From Mauremys mutica (Eukaryota; Chordata; Testudines; Geoemydidae), in assembly GCF_020497125.1 (NCBI RefSeq), contig NC_059081.1:15781105-15845104 (forward strand): a stretch of 64,000 nucleotides of DNA. The letters are read 5' to 3'. Position 1 is the stretch's first letter. Every line of letters starts with the position of its first letter. The notes beneath the pieces were generated by a model. It was given only the letters and a program-made list of their open reading frames with translations, had not been told where the DNA came from and did no database searches. Made by a program: the position numbers and the translations under genes. Of this stretch, positions 59,045-64,000 are shown in pieces.

Positions 59045-60770
59045 GCTCTCCATTGTGAGTACAGCTGCCCAGCTGACTATGCCATCTACACCATGTAGAT
59101 GCACTCCTCCCTGGAGTACACAGGAGATATTGGATTTCCTGGGCCTGTGAAGAGAAGAAGCTGGCACAGCTCCAATCCAGCCATAGAAACATGGACATCT
59201 ATGAGCAGATGGCTCGGGGGGAGCCAGGAGAAAGGCTAAAACAAGGACCAGCAGCAGTGCCATGTGAAAGCCAAGGAGCTGTGGCAGGCATACTGGAAGG
59301 CAAGGGTGGCCAACAATTGATCTGGTGCCGAGTCGCAGCTCTGCCACTTTTGCTAAGAGCTGCATGCCATCCTCAGTGGAGAGACCCTGCCACCACTCCC
59401 AAGAAGGCAATGGATACTTCAGAGGAGTTCACTCCTGCTGTGAACAGCAAGGAGGAAGAAGTGGAAGAGGAGGAGAAATATGGGGGAACAGTTGACCAGC
59501 AGATCCAGCTGTGCAGCAAGCCAGGACATGTTTTTGACTCCACTTGCTGTCCAGCCAGTCCCAGCAGTCAAGCACGGGGCGAGCCTGATGCAGGAAAAAG
59601 AACCTCTGGTAAGTACAGAATTTGCTTTGAAATCCTCAGAGTAACAGGACACATCTGTTGATTAACTCTTTTTTTTTTTACTTGTGCTAGAAGAGGTAGT
59701 GAAACAACCAAGAGTGGTAGAGTTGCTATCTGCTTTTCATTCCGCTCTAGAGTTAGGCAGAGAGGAACATGTGGAGCAGTTTATTTATGTGCACTGGCAT
59801 GTCCCATGAATCTTCCATAGAGAGCTTGATTAAACTTTCATGGAGGTACTTACTCTGTAATCTTCTGCCAAAACTTTCTGGGGAGGGCTGCCTTATTTCT
59901 TCCACCGTGACACTTTCCCACGCCACTCAGCAATTACTTCAGCAGGCACCAGTGCAGTACAGAGGCTAGCAGCATACAGCCCAGGTGGCTAGCAGCATTC
60001 AGCAGCAGCTGTGCTTTCTCCACCACTGTTACCCTCAGTAGTGGGGTATCAGATAAAATCACCGCTCCCAGTGGAAAACGGTGCTAATATTCAGTTCCAT
60101 TTCCCTATATAAATATACTCATACCTATGAGCTATTTCCCCTCATTTCCCCCCCTCTTTTCCTCCACCGCCGGAGGCCCATATGCACTATGGGTGGTGCC
60201 AGCAAGGTGCTGCACCATTCCCAAGGAAAAGTGCTTACACCTTTTGGGGATCAAGAGTTCAGTATTCTAAGTTTCAATTTCTGTCATGAATACACTGACA
60301 ATGGTACCTTTGTGTTATATCTGCAGCTGCTGCCATTGTGGCCTTCAGGGTCTCCCCCTCCACATCTGTGTAACACCTGAGCCAGATAAGGAGGAAAAAG
60401 AAGAGGACTCAGGAGGACATGTTCCAAGAGATCCTGCAAGCCAGTGCTGCATCAGAGAATGAGACCAGGGCCTGGAAAATCACCCTTGCAGACAGCACAC
60501 AGAAGGAAAGAGTAGAGAGGAGTTGTCCACGCCGGAAAAGGATGAGATGCATAAGGACATAAGCAGGCAGCAAACAAAGATGCTGCAGATTCTGGTAGAC
60601 CTGCAGGGTCAACAATCCCATGTTCACATCCCTCTGTAGCCTGTAGAGAACTCAATATCGGCACCTTTCTTCGCCTCTCCCCCCCACCTTCAACTTTTCA
60701 TGTGGTGTCAGTGGTCGCTGTACTACTCCTGCGACTCCACTCTGGGGCACATTAAAGACAATCATAGCTT
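59045..60770 (+). pseudogene. Harbinger Myb/SANT-like DNA-binding protein
   Basis: The first part (59045-59608) encodes a trihelix/Myb-SANT-like region: REILDFLGL-type sequence near 59110-59150, MDIYEQMARG from 59191, CRVKAKELWQAYW across a frame shift near 59260-59300, and an acidic run near 59450-59480. A consensus donor GTAAGT lies at 59609-59614. The second part, from about 60375, contains EMFQEILQASAASENETRAW near 60415-60475, a Lys/Arg-rich coiled-coil-like stretch and a Pro-rich tail. In Harbinger systems this protein binds TIRs and helps bring the transposase to the nucleus and DNA. Several stops and shifts show it is dead. The 156-codon ORF at 59191-59661 is only one frame of this gene. 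Confidence 0.7.
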
Positions 60771-61204
60771 CACATACATGGACTTGTGAAAGCCATGGTT
60801 GATGTATGTGTAGTAGAAATGGACATGAGTGTTCTTTCCCCTTCTTAGGTTCTTAATTTATTAAGTTTTAAAATATTTTTTTAAATTTCCTGGTTCATGT
60901 TACTAAATAAAATTCTATATTTTAGCTCAAGATTCATCTTTATTAGTTCACAATGTATGCTGCTGAGCAGGTCTGACATGCACTAATTTTCTGTTGCTTC
61001 ATTTTGTCAGATCCCACAACATCATTCACAGACATATTAATCGGTGCATTGACAATGTTCTATTCCTACAGACACAGCAATCACTACAAGAATCATACTG
61101 GGCTACAAAAGAGCAAGGGCAGGTAGAGCATACTACAGCAACACACACTATTCTGGCTCACTATTAAAATGTTCTGTCAAAGCCTCCTTGAGCTATATAG
61201 CTCT

Positions 61205-62115
61205 GCATTGAGCTCTTCTAATAACCATTGCGTCTGGCTGTTCCGATTCAGCAGAGAGCTACTCCACCTGTGACCTCCGCTCTGGCAGAAACTTTTCCCC
61301 CTTTGCTTCACAGATATTATGCAGAACACAGCAGGCAGCTATACCCATTGAGGTCCAATCTCCTAAGTAAACAACTCCAGAGACCCTTCAAAATGACCAA
61401 AGACACATTCAACTGTCATTCTGCACCTGGTGAGCCTGTACTTGAAACACTCCTTGGTGCTGTTGAGGTGGCTGGTGTGCAGCTTCATGAGTCATGGGAG
61501 CAAAGGGTAAGCTGGGTTCTCCAGGATCACTATTGGTATATCAATTCTCCCAATGGTAATCCACTGGTCAGGAAAGAAAGTCCTGGCTTATAGCTCTCTG
61601 AATAGTCCTATGTTCTTAAAGATGCGCACATCATGCACCTTTCCTGACCAGCTCACATGGATGTCAGTAAAGCATCCCCAATGCTTGCATTATCATAGAA
61701 AAGTAGCCCTTTCAGTTGATGCACTCCGTGGCGGGGTGGTCTGGTGCTAAACTAGGGATATTGCCCCACAGCAGTTCGGGAAGCCCCTTGCTGAAAAACC
61801 ATCCAGTATGTCCGGCACATTGCCCAGAATCACGGTCCTGAGTAGTAGAGACAATTAATGGTCTTGCACACTTGCTTGACAACAGCCTGTACGGTGGATT
61901 TCCCAACTCTAAGTTGATTCCCGACTTGGGTTGCAAGTTTTCACAGTGCAACCACCACTCTGTCTCACTGACAGTTGAGAAGCATCAAATGAGCTGGAGG
62001 ACAGGGGCGAGTTTGGCATGCAGATCTGGTAATGTGGCCTTGTGCATCCAAAAGTTCTGCAGCCACTGCTCATCATCCCAAACCTGCAGGACAATGCAAT
62101 CCCACTAGTCAATGC
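61205..62115 (-). pseudogene. Harbinger DDE transposase (HARBI1-like)
   Basis: Reading leftward: DDEQWLQNFWMHKATL near 62030-62085, LAPVLQ, a KSGINLELGNPP-like region where an intact element has the helix-turn-helix GKSTV, GLPELLWGNIPSLAPDH near 61730-61795 where the first catalytic Asp would lie in GxxDGTH, GYFSMIMQAL near 61690, a DIHVSWSGKVHDVRIFKN block near 61610-61665, then ILENPAYPLLP (61515-61545) and TVECVFGHFEG (61385-61420), the block with the last catalytic Glu. At least the GAIDGTH motif is lost and stops interrupt several places. The family nicks DNA by a DDE mechanism. Non-functional. Confidence 0.75.
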
Positions 62116-62794
62116 TCATTTATCTGGCCCAGAACTAGCACTCCACCAATCCCAGTTGCTCCATGAATGCCACCAACAACCTTGAATTATTTCTATGTCC
62201 CACAGCAAGCTAGTCTCCAAGAAATGGTCATGTTCCCCAGGGCTCCCCTTGTGGCTGTGCAAGTACTGCTTGCAATGATCATGACAATAGTTCAGAGCTG
62301 TACAGAGATTCCATGCCTCTGTCAGAGATGGCAGACAGCGAGGAGGGATGTGGAGATTTTTAGAAGGTGCAAAATATTATGGGATGCAGATGAAATTATG
62401 GAATGGAGAACAAGGCGTTAAGAGAAGTTGACCCCATGCTCCCAGTCACCCCTGCGTGACTCGTTTCAGCCCCACAAGGCACTGCAAAAACTTCCCCAAA
62501 CACCCTAAGCTGGATGGTGGCAAGTTGCACAATGCGATATCTACCCGTGGTGCACTGCACTCTGCATTGATACAAGTGCTTTGATAAGGAAATGAACCAC
62601 CAATACACGGAGCATAATGCGCACATGCACAAGCCATGTAATAACTGTGGCAGCTGTATGCTGATATAACGTAGGTCAACATAATTTTGTAGACTAGACA
62701 TGGCCCTATATGTAAAAATATGTCTGTTGTTGCAAAGATTTGTTCATTGATGGTAAATATAAGATTAAAGCACAGATTTATGCTGACAAGATAT

Positions 62795-63322
62795 CAGGGG
62801 GTGTCGCCAGACTCTTTCTGTTGGGGGGCTGAGCCCCCCTTCACCATGAGGTCCCACCCCTCTTTGTGGTCCTGCCCCCTGGTCATCGTCGTCGTCCTCC
62901 TCCAAGGCCCCCTCTACATGACCCCATTGGATTCTGGAAGCCAGAGCCAGGCAGTGCAGTAAGAGCAGTAAGACACCCAGGCAGATGACTCAACTTCAGA
63001 GTTGGCAGGGTCCTTGCCAGTGCTTGGGGAGCAGCAACTGTGGGGGTGGGTGGGTAAAGGAGCCGATGGAGAAGGTCAGTCTGGACCACTGTGGGGAGCC
63101 TCGGACCCTCAATGTGCCTTATGTGGTGGGGACATGGGCCAGGGCTGCTCTCAGGCATCCCTAACCCCTGCCCAGGCTTACTTCTCCATTGCTGGAGCTG
63201 GGTGCCCAGCCAGCAGCTGCCACTCTCTTCACTCTGCCTTCAGAGCTGGGCAGCCGCAGAGCAGCAGCAGCAGCTATGGGGTGGCTACAGCCCCCACAAG
63301 TCTCCTCCTAGTGCCGCCCCTG
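62795..63322. mobile_element. Non-autonomous hAT, GC-rich
   Basis: Left CAGGGGGTGTCGCCAG and right CTAGTGCCGCCCCTG ends are partly inverted. Flanks CAAGATAT (62787-62794) and CTAGATAT (63323-63330) agree at 7 of 8. 528 bp, GC-rich, with a CGTCGTCGTCCTCCTCC run near 62886. ORFs on both strands (62883-63415) are compositional. Terminal sequence resembles 28648-28824. Confidence 0.65.
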
Positions 63323-63330
63323 CTAGATAT

Positions 63331-64000
63331 ATTGGTTCAGACTGTAGATTATGTAAATCAACACAGCTCCACTGAAGCTAAGTTTATAGCAGCTGAGAAC
63401 CTGGTCCATTGTTAGTTCCAGGAAGCACTAAAAGAATCCACGTTACTGGGATTTCAGGGGGTGGGGGGAAAGACAACTGTCTGCCTATTAACAGTATTAC
63501 AGAGTATAACTGTGATTAAATACTTATACAGAGATCTTTGTTCATGTGCACAGAGTTGAACTACTTGGTTTTTTTTCACCTTCTGCTGGAGCTCTTAAGT
63601 GTTTGATTTCTTGTGACTGTAGAACGGTCATTGGTGGAACTCAGTCTTTCCTGTACTCCATTGCTATTTTTTCTTTATGAGCGCTAAAGAACATTTTTTA
63701 TGTGGAATAAGCATAGGGCCTTCTTTAGATACAATTACCCTTGATCCCCACAAGCAATTTCCAGAGACGTCAATTTCCAGAGACGTCAATCTACACAAGT
63801 GGATCAAGGGCATACCACCTTTCAAACTGATCTTTGCTGTAGCAACAGGTAAACAGAATATAAAAATGGGAATGGCAGAAATTCTCTCTCTATTCCAACT
63901 AACAGTCCTATTGCACTCTCATCTTTCCACAACATTAATGTCATATCATGTAAGTACTTTGATTAATTTTTGGTAATATATCCTGAATTATGATCCTTCT
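63331..64000. other. Non-coding stretch to window end
   Basis: No gene recognised. A 16-bp tandem duplication (63755-63786) carries two AGACGTCA words. The ORF at 63677-63976 has no recognisable domain. Confidence 0.45.
63755..63790. repeat. 16-bp tandem duplication with ACGTCA words
   Basis: CAATTTCCAGAGACGT occurs twice in tandem (63755-63770 and 63771-63786), followed by CAAT. Each copy creates AGACGTCA, one base from the CRE consensus TGACGTCA. Probably a recent local slip; a regulatory role is speculative. Confidence 0.8.

Larger units (their letters stand above)
58714..62708. mobile_element. PIF/Harbinger transposon, two genes, decayed
   Basis: About 4 kb between TIR-like ends: left TTAGGCCGGGTCTACACT and GGTTAGGTCGAC; right GTTGACCTAC...AGACTAGACATGGCCCTA, read as its complement. 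The termini match the MITEs at 37768-38054 and 51907-52202. It carries a Myb/SANT-like gene on + (about 59045-60770) and a DDE transposase on - (about 61210-62115), convergently arranged; this pair is the hallmark of PIF/Harbinger elements. Both genes carry stops and shifts. TA is present at both edges but an exact 3-bp TSD was not resolved. Confidence 0.82.

Noticed and set aside
59191..59661. A host gene encoding a 156-residue protein
   Set aside because: It is one frame of a decayed Harbinger Myb/SANT-like gene with a frame shift near 59260 and transposon termini around it.

Overview
The window looks like non-coding nuclear DNA from a cryptodiran (hidden-neck) turtle. I found no complete host gene, rRNA, tRNA gene, CRISPR array or operon. 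The turtle assignment rests on the repeats: CR1 LINEs ending in the ATTCTATGATTCT-type tail, a tRNA-derived SINE with a CR1-like tail (the Cry/tortoise SINE layout), Penelope-like elements (PLEs) with a GIY-YIG endonuclease, many hAT, Harbinger and other TIR elements, and MIR/L2-like relics. The background is AT-rich and intron- or desert-like. Two short stretches could be host exons on the + strand: an open frame at 65-268 with coding-like codon use, and a 21-nt stretch at 15189-15209 with strong splice-site consensus. Neither is proven.

Layout. 1-10.8 kb: possible exon, ancient repeats, a solo LTR (3874-4602, minus), a mariner-like MITE (5216-5407), a TIR element (6596-6820). 10.9-14.7 kb: a decayed CR1 split by a MITE and two related solo LTRs, each with a perfect 5-bp target-site duplication (TSD). 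15-24 kb: mostly unassigned AT-rich DNA, the possible microexon, and a GC-rich block with three nested inverted repeats (20462-21213). 24-32.6 kb: a PLE fragment, a hAT element carrying a CR1, a tRNA-SINE, a hAT inserted into the very end of another hAT (28636-29212), a head-to-head PLE pair (30238-30424), and a hAT with the C-terminal part of its transposase (31655-32547). 34.9-41.4 kb: an element with a 9-bp TSD, another hAT, a Harbinger-type MITE, and a composite in which a hAT (39032-41337) is split by a PLE with a readable GIY-YIG ORF and by a solo LTR. 43-57 kb: CR1 copies, MITEs, a PLE fragment with a well-preserved hammerhead-ribozyme core (51166-51203), and a CpG-rich three-hairpin MITE (51907-52202). 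58.7-62.7 kb: a roughly 4-kb autonomous-type PIF/Harbinger transposon carrying a Myb/SANT-like gene on + and a DDE transposase gene on -, both decayed. 62.8-63.3 kb: one more hAT.

The window shows layered transposon history rather than cooperating genes: many insertions can be ordered by nesting and by exact TSDs. The strongest leads are the hammerhead-like motif in the PLE, the two-gene Harbinger element, the nested TSD-defined insertions and the two possible exons. Family assignments come from recognition by eye, not from a search.
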